NCBI GenBank assembly: GCA_947478785.1 | Contig: CANJXI010000005.1 | Coordinates: forward strand, 1 to 64,000 | Origin: Caulobacteraceae bacterium | GTDB taxonomy: Bacteria; Pseudomonadota; Alphaproteobacteria; Caulobacterales; Caulobacteraceae | DNA: 64,000 nt | Direction of reading: 5' to 3' | Shown here: one piece after another, positions 35,971 through 44,318 of the stretch | Layout: each line of letters starts with the position of its first letter | Numbering within the stretch: position 1 is the stretch's first letter | Position numbers and translations under genes: made by a program | Notes under the pieces: model-generated | Told to the model about the DNA's origin: nothing | Seen by the model: the letters and a program-made list of their open reading frames with translations, nothing else | Databases searched by the model: none

Positions 35971-36058
35971 GGGGTGGAGCCTCGTCCTGGCGGAAGGTGG
36001 AGGCAAGGGCCATGGGCGGCTCTCCTCTCCCCCGCGCGGCGAGTGGGAGGGGGAACGA

Positions 36059-37921
36059 TCACCCCTTCCTGAAAAACCCGTAGATCCGCTCGGCTAGCGG
36101 CGCGCTGACGCCTTCGACCTTCAGGAGGTCGTCGACGCTGGCGCGGCTGACGCCTCGGGCCGAGCCGAAGGCGTGGAGGAGCGCGCGCTTGCGGCCGGGT
36201 CCGACGCCCTCGATCTCGTCCAGCGGGTTCTTCTTCATCTCGGCGCTGCGCTTGGCGCGGTGGGTTCCGATGGCGAAGCGGTGGGCCTCGTCCCGCAGAC
36301 GCTGCAGGTAGTAGAGGACCGGGCTCTTGGGTTCGAGCATGAAGTAGGGCTTGCCGGGGATGAAGAAGCGCTCGAGGCCGGCGTCGCGGTCAGGACCTTT
36401 TGCAACCCCGACGACGGCGATATCGTCGACGCCCAGGTCGGCCATGACCTCCATGACCGCGGCGATCTGGCCCTGGCCGCCGTCGATCAGCACCAGGTCG
36501 GGACGAGGGGCGGCCTCGCCGGCTTCCTCTTCCTTGACCAGGCGCGCGAAGCGCCGGCGCAGCACTTCTTTCATCATGCCGAAGTCGTCGCCGGGGGTGA
36601 TGTCCGTCCCCTTGATGTTGAACTTGCGGTACTGGCTCTTCTGGAAGCCCTCCGGGCCGGCGACGATCATGCCGCCCACGGCGTTGGTCCCCATGATGTG
36701 GGAGTTGTCGTAGACCTCGATCCGCTCGGGCGGGCCCTCCAGGCCGAACGCCTCGCAGACGCCGGCCAGAAGCTTGGATTGCGCCGAGCTCTCCGCCATC
36801 CGGCGGCCCAGGGCCTCGCGGGCGTTGGACAGCGCGTGCTCGACCAGCCGGCATTTCTCGCCGCGCAGCGGCCGGGCGATCTCGACCTTGCGGGCGGCCT
36901 TCAGCGTGAAGGCTTCGCAGATGAGGTCCTTCTCGGCCGGCTCGACGTTGACCAGCACCAGCTTGGGGATCGGCTTGTCGTCGTAGAACTGGCCCAGGAA
37001 GGCCGCCATCACCACGGCGTCCTCGTCGGACTTGTCCACGCGGGGGAAGTAGGCGCGGTTGCCCCAGTTCTGGCCGGCGCGGAAGAAGAACACCTGGACG
37101 CAGGCCTGGCCGCCCTCGGCGTGCAACGCGACCACGTCGGCCTCGTCCACCGTCTCGGGATTGATCTGCTGCTCCTGGGCGATCGAGGCCAGCGCCCGGA
37201 TGCGGTCGCGCAGGCGGGCGGCGCGCTCGAACTCCAGGTCGTCGGAGAACGCCTGCATCTCCTCGCCCATGCGCTGCATGACGGCGCGCGACTTGCCGCG
37301 CAGGAAGGCCTCGGCCTCGTCGACCAGGCGGGCATAGTCCGGGAGACTGATCAGGCCGGTGCAGGGCGCGGCGCAGCGGCGGATCTGGTGCAGCATGCAG
37401 GGCCGCGTGCGGCTCTCGTAGACGCTGTCGGAGCAGGACCTGAGCAGGAAGGCCTTCTGCAGGGTGTTCAGCGTGCGGTTGACCGCCCCGGCGCTGGCGA
37501 AGGGGCCGAAATAGTCGCCCTTGATGGTATGGGCGCCCCGGTGTTTTCGAAGTTGAGCCGCCGGGTGCTCCCGGCGGATCACGATCTCGGGGAACGACTT
37601 GTCGTCGCGCAGCAGGACGTTGAAGCGCGGCTTCATCTGCTTGATCAGGTTGATCTCAAGCAGCAGGGCGTCGGTCTCGGTCCGGGTGGTGACGAACTCC
37701 ATGGACCGCGTCAGGTCGACCATGTGGGCGATGCGCTGGGTGTGGAAGCGGCCCTGGGCGTACTGGATCACCCGCTTCTTCAGCGAGCGCGCCTTGCCGA
37801 CGTAGAGCACCTCGCCCTCGTCGCCGATCATCCGGTAGACGCCCGGCCGGTCCGGCAGGCGCGTCACCTCGTCCTTGATCAGCGCGGCGCCCTTGAGGGG
37901 CGGCGGGGCGGTTTCCGACAT
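36059..37921 (-). CDS. uvrC: Excinuclease ABC subunit C
   Basis: 620 residues from the ATG at 37921; an ATG at 38014 is in frame but adds a non-homologous extension. The GIY-YIG nuclease domain ([19 protein letters not shown]) is followed by the UvrB-binding UVR segment near residues 195-235 ([20 protein letters not shown]). The RNase H-like UvrC core ([19 protein letters not shown] and [10 protein letters not shown]) and C-terminal tandem helix-hairpin-helix ([16 protein letters not shown]) complete it. It makes both incisions in nucleotide-excision repair with UvrA and UvrB. Full length and intact. Confidence 0.97.
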   Translation of the reverse strand: MSETAPPPLKGAALIKDEVTRLPDRPGVYRMIGDEGEVLYVGKARSLKKRVIQYAQGRFHTQRIAHMVDLTRSMEFVTTRTETDALLLEINLIKQMKPRFNVLLRDDKSFPEIVIRREHPAAQLRKHRGAHTIKGDYFGPFASAGAVNRTLNTLQKAFLLRSCSDSVYESRTRPCMLHQIRRCAAPCTGLISLPDYARLVDEAEAFLRGKSRAVMQRMGEEMQAFSDDLEFERAARLRDRIRALASIAQEQQINPETVDEADVVALHAEGGQACVQVFFFRAGQNWGNRAYFPRVDKSDEDAVVMAAFLGQFYDDKPIPKLVLVNVEPAEKDLICEAFTLKAARKVEIARPLRGEKCRLVEHALSNAREALGRRMAESSAQSKLLAGVCEAFGLEGPPERIEVYDNSHIMGTNAVGGMIVAGPEGFQKSQYRKFNIKGTDITPGDDFGMMKEVLRRRFARLVKEEEAGEAAPRPDLVLIDGGQGQIAAVMEVMADLGVDDIAVVGVAKGPDRDAGLERFFIPGKPYFMLEPKSPVLYYLQRLRDEAHRFAIGTHRAKRSAEMKKNPLDEIEGVGPGRKRALLHAFGSARGVSRASVDDLLKVEGVSAPLAERIYGFFRKG

Positions 37922-38016
37922 GGGCCGATATATAGGCGAGTCCGCCCGCCAGCGCAGCGCCAGGAACCGTGCGGGCCACCCGCGCATTCTCCCATCAGTT
38001 CGGGGGAGCTTCACCG

Positions 38017-39519
38017 TTGAGAAATGAGGTCGACAGAGCGACGCCGCCGGATCCCCCGGATTTCGAGCAGCTGTTCCGCGCCATGCCGGGCCAGTACATG
38101 ATCCTGGACCTGGACCTGAACTATGTGGACGCCAACGCGGCCTACTGCGCCTCGGTGGAGCAGCCGCTGGAGGCGTTCCTGGGGCGCAACGTCTTCGAGG
38201 CCTTCCCGCCCACCGGCGAGGGCGGACGCCAGATCGAGGAGTCGCTGCGGCGCGTGGCGGCCACCGGCGTCGCCGAGACCCTGCCGCTGGCGGCCTATCC
38301 GATCCCCGATCCCCGCGGCGGGATGATGATGAAATACTGGTCGTGCGTGCATCTGCCGCTGTTCGACACGCTTGGCCGGGTGGCCTATGTCGCGCAGAAC
38401 GCCGTCGACGTGACCGAACTGCAGCAGCTGAAGACCATCGCCTACGGCGGCGACATGAGCGCGCCGGCCCGCGGCGAGAGCGATCTTTTCCAGCGCGCCC
38501 AGGCGATCACCGAGGCCAACGCCTCGCTGGCGGCCGAGACCCGCGGCCTGCGCGACCTGTTCACCCAGGCGCCGGGTTTCATGGCGGTGCTGACCGGGCC
38601 GGACCTGACCTTCGCCATGGCCAACAACGCCTACCAGCGCCTGGTCGGCAACCGCGCCTCGATGGGGCTGCCGCTGCGCGAGGCCCTGCCGGAGGTCGCC
38701 GATCAGGGGTTCGTCGATATCCTGCTGGGCGTCATGCGCGACCGCGCCCCGTTCGTCGGCGCCGCCGTCAGCGTCCGGCTCGAGCGCACGGCGGGGGCGG
38801 CGCTGGAGGAGCGGTTCGTGGACTTCGTCTTCCAGCCGATCCTGGGCGCCGACGGCCAGGCCACCGGCGTGTTCGTGGAAGGCAGCGACGTCACCGACCG
38901 GGTGCTGGGCGAGCGGCAGCAGAAGCTGTTGCTCGACGAGCTGAACCACCGGGTCAAGAACACCCTAGCCACCGTCCAGTCGATCGCCGACCAGACGCTG
39001 CGCACCAACGCCGAGCCGTCGGCGTTCAAGAACGCCTTCCAGGCCCGGCTGATGGCGTTGTCGTCGACCCACAACCTGCTCACCGCCACCAACTGGCGAA
39101 GCGCCGCGCTGAGCGACGTGGTCCTGCTGGAGCTGCGGCCGCATGGGGCGGAGCGCTACCGGCTGGACGGCGCCGAGGTCGCGTTGTCGGCGGCGCAGGC
39201 GCTGGCCCTGGGCCTGCTGTTCCACGAGCTGGCGACCAACGCGGCCAAGCACGGGGCGCTGGCGAGCGGCGACGGCCGCGTCACCGTCGCCTGGCGGATC
39301 GACGAGGCCGGGGCGGAACCGATGCTGACGATCGACTGGGCGGAGCACGACGGTCCGCCCGTCGTCACGCCGAGCCGCCGGGGCTTCGGCTCGCGCCTCG
39401 TGGAGCGCAGCCTGCAGGGCCAGCTGCGGGGCGAGGCCAAGCTCGATTTCGCGCCCGATGGCCTGCGCTGCCATATCCGCCTGCCACTCGGGAACGGCCC
39501 GGAGGTTCAGGTCGCGTAG
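38017..39519 (+). CDS. PAS-domain sensor histidine kinase of the HWE type
   Basis: 500 residues from TTG at 38017, chosen because GGGGGAG lies 8 bases upstream; no ATG gives a better site. Two PAS domains ([20 protein letters not shown] and [20 protein letters not shown]) are followed by a HisKA_2/HWE kinase. The phospho-acceptor is His311 in [12 protein letters not shown]. The N-box is [17 protein letters not shown] and the WxE motif is [10 protein letters not shown]. No membrane span; a soluble sensor. HWE kinases in this group often act in light, stress (PhyR) or redox signalling. The gene is divergent from uvrC and its end overlaps a small minus-strand gene by 13 bp. Confidence 0.92.
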   Translation: MRNEVDRATPPDPPDFEQLFRAMPGQYMILDLDLNYVDANAAYCASVEQPLEAFLGRNVFEAFPPTGEGGRQIEESLRRVAATGVAETLPLAAYPIPDPRGGMMMKYWSCVHLPLFDTLGRVAYVAQNAVDVTELQQLKTIAYGGDMSAPARGESDLFQRAQAITEANASLAAETRGLRDLFTQAPGFMAVLTGPDLTFAMANNAYQRLVGNRASMGLPLREALPEVADQGFVDILLGVMRDRAPFVGAAVSVRLERTAGAALEERFVDFVFQPILGADGQATGVFVEGSDVTDRVLGERQQKLLLDELNHRVKNTLATVQSIADQTLRTNAEPSAFKNAFQARLMALSSTHNLLTATNWRSAALSDVVLLELRPHGAERYRLDGAEVALSAAQALALGLLFHELATNAAKHGALASGDGRVTVAWRIDEAGAEPMLTIDWAEHDGPPVVTPSRRGFGSRLVERSLQGQLRGEAKLDFAPDGLRCHIRLPLGNGPEVQVA

Positions 39520-39680
39520 GTGGCGATGAGCGTATAGGTGGCGCCGTCCTCCGGCTGGCCGTCGATCAGCGGCGGCAGGGTCTCGACGAAGGTCGCCCCG
39601 CCCTGCCCTTCCTTCAGGTTCTCGATCCGCTCGAGCACGTCGGCGGCGGGAACGTTTCTAAACCTAACTTGCCTCGCCAC
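39507..39680 (-). CDS. Small protein (57 residues) of unknown function
   Basis: A GTG at 39680 opens a 57-residue frame that begins ARQVRFRNVPAADVLERIEN and ends [10 protein letters not shown]. It is preceded by a near-perfect GAGGAGG ribosome binding site 6-8 bases upstream, and has normal codon use. It lies 15 bp after the lipoprotein gene on the same strand and its last 13 bases overlap the 3-prime end of the convergent HWE kinase. Length and context say it is a real gene in the minus-strand cluster; no family recognised. Confidence 0.65.
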   Translation of the reverse strand: MARQVRFRNVPAADVLERIENLKEGQGGATFVETLPPLIDGQPEDGATYTLIATYAT

Positions 39681-39695
39681 GCGGGCCTCCTCGAT

Positions 39696-40544
39696 TCAGG
39701 GAATGGCCAGGTCCTTGGCCATCTGGGCCTTCTCGGCTTCGGTGCAGGCGCCAAGGATGCATTCGCCGACGGTGGGAACGTTGGTGTTGGCGTGCAGCCA
39801 GGCGAACATCGCCGACTCGTGGCCCACGTCGACGGTCTTGTCGTCGGGCTTGCGGTACTTGAGGATCCGCTTGGAGATATTCCCGAAGCTGTACGGGTAT
39901 TCGACGATGCGCTCGATCTTCTGGTCGGCGACGGCGGACTGTTTGCCGGCCTCCTTGGTGATCGCGGTCAGCGCGCCCGGGATGGTGCCGGCGATGTAGT
40001 AGGTCTCCAGGTCGGCCTTCGCCTGCAGCAGCGAATAGTCGGCGTCCGACCTGGCGAGCCCCGTGGCGATGGTCGCGTAGACGGTCCGGCGGGACGCATC
40101 CATCTGGGCGACGATGGCCGGCAGGGTCTTGTCGAAATAGATCTCCTTGTCGATCGCCGAGCGGGCGCCCAGGACGCCGGACGACGCCGCCGCCAGCCGG
40201 GTGGCCGTGCGGGCCGACTTGGCGAGCGTGCCGGCCCCGGCCAGGCCCAGGACGGCGATGTCGGAGCCCACCGCGAAGGCCTTCTGCTCGGTGCTCAGGT
40301 TGCGGGCGAAGTCGTTGTAGTTGACGTCGGCCACATAGAGCCGGGCGCGGACGATGCGGTTGCGGATCTGGCGGCGGACCTCGGGGTCGGCGGCGGCGTC
40401 GTAGGCCGCCTCGGCGCCCACTGCGGAATCGGTCTCGACGCTCTTCAGCGCCTCGGGCCGAGTCATCCCCGGCGGCGGGTAGCCGCCTGCCGCCTGGCAG
40501 CCCGCCAGCAGCGCCGCCATCGCGACGAACGACACGATCCGCAT
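39696..40544 (-). CDS. Putative lipoprotein of unknown function
   Basis: 282 residues. The lipobox LLAGC places the lipidated cysteine at residue 16. The mature part is mostly helical: RRQIRNRIVRARLYVADVNY, then a hydrophobic AVGSDIAVLGLAGAGTLAK, and YSLLQAKADLETYYIAG. It contains a C-terminal CILGAC pair. No known domain could be named. It is third in the minus-strand set below the PRT/AMMECR1-like protein; 69 bp separate it from that gene, with a T-rich stretch that could also hold a promoter. Probably an envelope component of the same unknown system. Confidence 0.75.
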   Translation of the reverse strand: MRIVSFVAMAALLAGCQAAGGYPPPGMTRPEALKSVETDSAVGAEAAYDAAADPEVRRQIRNRIVRARLYVADVNYNDFARNLSTEQKAFAVGSDIAVLGLAGAGTLAKSARTATRLAAASSGVLGARSAIDKEIYFDKTLPAIVAQMDASRRTVYATIATGLARSDADYSLLQAKADLETYYIAGTIPGALTAITKEAGKQSAVADQKIERIVEYPYSFGNISKRILKYRKPDDKTVDVGHESAMFAWLHANTNVPTVGECILGACTEAEKAQMAKDLAIP

Positions 40545-40613
40545 GTCGGCTCTCCCCCAGGACGGACAACGCTAGCGTGCAATCGAGCGCTGTTCAATCA
40601 TCCAGTAGTGAAG

Positions 40614-43409
40614 TCATAAAACGCGCGCCTGGCGCGAACGTGGGGCCAGGCAAGCCTGGCCTTCCTCATGGGCGTGGAGCGCGTGGCTGACCTGGTCGAT
40701 GCGGATGTCGCCCCGCGACAGGGTGCAGCGGACGCCGCCCACCGCCTCGCCCGGCCGCCGGAACGCGAAGCCGTCGCCGGGCTGCAGGGTGAGCGTGCGG
40801 ATAAAGCCCATGGCGCGCCGCCAGGACGACTCGTAGCGGGCGGCGCGCGTCCGGTCCTTGCGGCGGAGCGCCGTGCGCCAGGCCGCCGCGACCCCCTCGG
40901 CGACGAAGCCGGTGTTGAAGCTGGGCTCGTTGGCGCTGAGCTCCTCCAGGAAGGCGCCGCTGGCGTCGAGCTGGCGCTCGACCAGCCAGTCGGCGACCTG
41001 GAACACCAGGCCCGCGTCCTGGGGATCGTCGGTCAGGTCGTGCGCCGCCGCCCAGCCCTGGGCCAGCCAGGGCGAGCCCCAGCCGGGCTGCTCGGCGAAC
41101 CGGCCGCCATAGTGGCGGCGCGCGGCGGCCACGGCGTCCGGCAGCGCCTGGCCGGTGGCCCGGCTCCAGGCCGCGAGCGCCCAGACGGCGGCGCCGGGCA
41201 GGAACTCCTGATCCTGCGGATTGTCCCAGTGCTTGGCCCCCGCGCCCATCCAACCCGAGGGGTGGACGAAGGCCGCGACCCGCTCGGCCAGGAGGGCGCA
41301 GGGCGCCTCGCCCGCAAGACCGGCCTCCGAGGCCGCCGCCAACAGCACCGCGTCCGCCAGCGGCCCGCCCAGATGCCCGGGCAGGCCGACGCCGCCCCAG
41401 CCGACGGCGCCCAAGGCGGCGCCCAGGCCGGCGCGGGCGGCCCGCATCCACTCGGCGTTCCCCCTCGCCCGGCCCGCGACGAAGAGACTGTAGAGGCCGT
41501 GGATCACCCGGCCCGCCGTGCCCGACCGTTCGTAGCCGCCCGCCGCCGACAGCCGGTAGGCCGGCAGGGCGTCGGGTCCCAAGGCGCGGCGGATGTAGCC
41601 CGCGAGGAGGTCGGTCTGGACGATGGCCTCGCGGTCGTCGAGGGCGCCGGGCGCGCGGGCCGGGAAGCCGAAGCGCAGCGGCCACGCCTGGCCGTCCCGC
41701 GACACCCAGGCGGCCACCTGGTGGCTGCGCCAGCGCGTCGCCGGCCCCGCAGTCCCGGCAATCGCCTCGGCGGCGTCCAGCATCTGGGCGCGGGTCCAGG
41801 CGTTGTAGACCAGCGCGCTGGGCAGCACCGTCGCCGGCTGGCCAGACCCATAGCGGGTCACGGCATCCAGGCCGCGCCGAAGCTTCCGCTCGACCATCAG
41901 CCGGGCCGATCCAAGCTCCTCGCCGTGGTGGAGGACGGAGACCATGACGGCCATCCGGCTGGGATCGCCCGAGACGGCCGCATAGCGGGGATCGCGCCCG
42001 GCCGCCCGCGCCGCCTCGGCCAGGGCGCGGTCCAGGTCGGAACCGAGCGACAGCCCGTAGCCGCGCAAGCCTTCGTCGTAGAGCGTGACCGCGACGCCTT
42101 CCACGCAGGGAAGCAGGCCCGGCTCCAGCGGCGGGGCGGCCTCGCCGGCCAGCAGGGCGCGGGCCCGGGCGGCCAGCCGCTCCCCCAGCCCAGCGTCGCG
42201 CCACCAGGCGGTCTCGGCGTCCTCCTCGCGGCCGTAGGGCAGCCAGACCTCGTACGGCTCGGCATGCTTGCTCAGCGTGTGACGGTACAGCGAATGGGCC
42301 TCGCCCTCGGCGATCTGGGCGTTGGTGGACCGCGCGTGGCGGTACTGCTCGATGTCGCTGATGAAGACCTGGGTGTTGGGCAGCGCCCCGCCCAGCTTGT
42401 CGGGCCAAAGGTCGCTGCGCGCCACGATGCCGTAACGGGCGAAATCCAGACCGGACGGCGGCGTCTTCTCCAGCGGGCCGAAGAAGGTCACGGCGATCTT
42501 CAGGGCCGCCAGGTCGCTGGCGGTAATGACGCCGGGATTGCGCTGCAGGGTCGCCACCGTCGCCAGCACGACGTCGCGGGCGGGGTCCGCGTCACCTGCG
42601 TCGAAGTGCCAGAAACCCTCGCGGGCCACGCGATGGTCGTCGGCGCGGCGCCGGAAGCTGACGAAGCAGCCGCCGCGCGCCTCGTAGCCGGCGTCCAGGC
42701 GCGCGGGCCAGCGTGGCGTCATCCCGGTCCGCAGGAAGGCCTGGGCCGCGAACCGCGCGAGCGCCGCGGGCGTCTGGCCTTCCGGCAGCGCCTCGCCGCC
42801 CATGGGCGGGGCGACCAGGCGATGACCCAGGTAGCCGGCCGGCGGGTCGGCCATGCCGAGGTCCGCCCAGATGTCGAAGAGCGTGGCGGTGCGATAGCCG
42901 GCCGCGTTGGCCCAGGCCTTGGCCCCCCGATAGGGGAAGTGCACCAGGGCGACCGCGCCCTCGACCTCGAGGCCTTCTTCCTCGAGCGCCGCGATCGCCT
43001 TGCGCAGGGACGTGCCCGAGCTCAGCGAGTCATCGACCACCACCACGGGGCGCGTGCGGTCGATGGCCCCGTCGATCCGCCGGTTGGTGAGGTAGGGCTT
43101 GCGCGTCTCGCGGATGCTGAGGCCGCTGTAGCGGCCCCCGCCCTCCAGCACGCAGGCCGCCAGCAGCGGCAGGCCGGTGTAGCCGTAGCTGGCGAGCTGG
43201 GTGGAGTTGAAACCCTCGAGCGCGCCCAGCAGGCCGCGGGCGGCCAGCCTGAGCCCTTCCTGCGTCAGGGTGACGCCCCAGCTGTAGAATGCCCATGGGG
43301 CGATTTCGCCCGACCTATGGGTGATCGGCGCGGCTGGGGTCGAATGCAGGATCGCGCCCTGGCGCAGCAGTTCCAGAAGGCGCGGACGGTCTGCCGAACC
43401 AGGTTTCAT
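40614..43409 (-). CDS. Multidomain protein: phosphoribosyltransferase, two AMMECR1-like segments, alpha/alpha-toroid-like C-terminus
   Basis: 931 residues, no signal peptide. Residues 1-190 carry an orotate-PRT-like domain with the PRPP loop VVVVDDSLSSGTS at 122-134 and a conserved RETRKPYLTNRR before it. About 215-400 looks AMMECR1-like (GCFVSFRRR, ATVATLQRN, DLAALKIAVTFFGP, then ARYGIVARS). About 435-590 is a second one (LYDEGLRGYGLSLGSDL, MVSVLHHGEELG). From about 620 to 915, helical repeats with GLPGHLGGPLADAV, GWGSPWLAQGW and GGVRCTLSRGDIRIDQVSHAL resemble an alpha/alpha toroid. Catalysis is not known. The upstream neighbour is the ELP-repeat protein at 43480. Domain names are by eye and moderate in confidence. 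Confidence 0.8.
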   Translation of the reverse strand: MKPGSADRPRLLELLRQGAILHSTPAAPITHRSGEIAPWAFYSWGVTLTQEGLRLAARGLLGALEGFNSTQLASYGYTGLPLLAACVLEGGGRYSGLSIRETRKPYLTNRRIDGAIDRTRPVVVVDDSLSSGTSLRKAIAALEEEGLEVEGAVALVHFPYRGAKAWANAAGYRTATLFDIWADLGMADPPAGYLGHRLVAPPMGGEALPEGQTPAALARFAAQAFLRTGMTPRWPARLDAGYEARGGCFVSFRRRADDHRVAREGFWHFDAGDADPARDVVLATVATLQRNPGVITASDLAALKIAVTFFGPLEKTPPSGLDFARYGIVARSDLWPDKLGGALPNTQVFISDIEQYRHARSTNAQIAEGEAHSLYRHTLSKHAEPYEVWLPYGREEDAETAWWRDAGLGERLAARARALLAGEAAPPLEPGLLPCVEGVAVTLYDEGLRGYGLSLGSDLDRALAEAARAAGRDPRYAAVSGDPSRMAVMVSVLHHGEELGSARLMVERKLRRGLDAVTRYGSGQPATVLPSALVYNAWTRAQMLDAAEAIAGTAGPATRWRSHQVAAWVSRDGQAWPLRFGFPARAPGALDDREAIVQTDLLAGYIRRALGPDALPAYRLSAAGGYERSGTAGRVIHGLYSLFVAGRARGNAEWMRAARAGLGAALGAVGWGGVGLPGHLGGPLADAVLLAAASEAGLAGEAPCALLAERVAAFVHPSGWMGAGAKHWDNPQDQEFLPGAAVWALAAWSRATGQALPDAVAAARRHYGGRFAEQPGWGSPWLAQGWAAAHDLTDDPQDAGLVFQVADWLVERQLDASGAFLEELSANEPSFNTGFVAEGVAAAWRTALRRKDRTRAARYESSWRRAMGFIRTLTLQPGDGFAFRRPGEAVGGVRCTLSRGDIRIDQVSHALHAHEEGQACLAPRSRQARVL

Positions 43410-43435
43410 CGGACCTCACCAGGCGAAGGAACAGC

Positions 43436-43474
43436 CGCCAGGCGGCGCCGGCCCGCGGCCGGCGCCGCCTGGCG
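43436..43474. promoter_or_regulatory. Perfect 18-bp hairpin between the ELP-repeat gene and the PRT/AMMECR1-like gene
   Basis: Bases 43436-43453 pair perfectly with 43457-43474 over a 3-nt loop; both arms are rich in GGCGCCGGC. On the minus strand it lies just downstream of the stop at 43480 and 27 bp before the next start. No T-run follows, so it is not a standard terminator; it may be an RNA-processing or partial-termination structure that favours the upstream gene. Confidence 0.6.
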
Positions 43475-43479
43475 TTTGG

Positions 43480-43953
43480 TCAGCCCCGCTTGGCGATGCC
43501 GGCCTGGATCTCGCCCAGCTGCTTGGTGATCGCGGTTTCGAAATTGGCGAACCGGACACTCAGCGCGGCGAATTCCGCGACGAACCGGCTGATCGGCAGC
43601 TCGGCGATCTCGTGGATCTCGCCGCGCGGATGGAACACCCCGCCACCGCCGCCGCCTTCCCCTTCGGGAAGCTCCTGCGGGCCGCCGATGCCGCCGCCGA
43701 AGAAGCTGCGCGCCGAGAGGCTCGCCATGGGGCTGGCCGCGATCCGCGTCGAGATGGCGACGTTTTCCAAGGCGTGCACCCGGTCGCGCAGCCTGAACAC
43801 CTCGCGGACCAGTTCGGTCGCCGAGACGCGCTGCTCTGGGTTGGGCAATTCCGCCGGTCCCCCGATGCCGCCTCGGATGCGAGACCAGTCGATCGTGCCG
43901 CCACTGCCGCCCGTGCCGAATTCAGCGGGCAATTCCGGAGGACTTCCTGACAT
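43480..43953 (-). CDS. Gly-rich protein with repeated ELP motifs, unknown function
   Basis: 157 residues from the ATG at 43953, preceded by AGGGAGATGGCGAC; the open frame continues upstream into AT-rich DNA but that part is not coding-like. Four ELP tripeptides recur: SPPELPAEF, GIGGPAELPNPE, GIGGPQELPEGE and IAELPISRF. They are separated by Gly-rich stretches, by a helical segment with a heptad-like LVREVFRLRDRVHALENVA and by a C-terminal helix FANFETAITKQLGEIQAGI. No signal peptide. It immediately precedes the PRT/AMMECR1-like gene and may be its substrate or scaffold, which is inference. Confidence 0.7.
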   Translation of the reverse strand: MSGSPPELPAEFGTGGSGGTIDWSRIRGGIGGPAELPNPEQRVSATELVREVFRLRDRVHALENVAISTRIAASPMASLSARSFFGGGIGGPQELPEGEGGGGGGVFHPRGEIHEIAELPISRFVAEFAALSVRFANFETAITKQLGEIQAGIAKRG

Positions 43954-44318
43954 GTCGCCATCTCCCTGAGTAACTAGCGGAACCATAACAACGAAATATC
44001 GGACAATCTCCAGTGGAATCAGAGTCTCAACTTCTTGTGAGATGCAAATACTGTGTGATATTAGATTCCGATTCATGTAATCAAATGATACTTGCCTAAG
44101 TAATATGACGGATACTTCATGGTTAATCGGAAAATCGCCGTTGCGATGTGGAAATTTGCGCGAGGACTCTCGCGCACTGATTGCGCAATCGGCCACAGGA
44201 TCGCCCCAAATCACCTTATACGTGTAATATAGGATGCCTGAATCAACACAGAGTAGTGTCTAGCGCGCTGAAGCAACATCTTCACAACCTGGGCGCGGGC
44301 GCGCCGGGCGTCCGTCGG
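43954..44318. other. 365-bp intergenic region with AT-rich core
   Basis: No gene is seen. Roughly 43960-44130 is strikingly AT-rich (visibly near 40% GC) in a window of about 70% GC. It is the leader of the ELP-repeat gene, and on the other side faces the 3-prime end of the acyl-CoA synthetase. Such AT-rich promoters often mark xenogeneic or tightly silenced genes. Confidence 0.6.
44058..44084 (-). promoter_or_regulatory. Candidate sigma-70-like promoter for the ELP-repeat gene
   Basis: On the minus strand TTGATT (44084-44079) and TAATAT (44063-44058) are spaced by 15 bp within the AT-rich leader, about 105 bp before the ATG at 43953. Spacing is short of the 17-bp ideal, so this is a weak prediction. 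Confidence 0.3.

Noticed and set aside
36020-36055. Possible REP-like element between the methyltransferase and uvrC genes
   Set aside because: CTCTCCCCC and GGGAGGGGG are both present but pair for only about 5 bp and the second hairpin is missing; too degenerate to call.
40614-43953. Standard AMMECR1-MEMO1-radical SAM operon
   Set aside because: No MEMO1-like or radical SAM gene is adjacent; only AMMECR1-like segments are seen within a larger chain.
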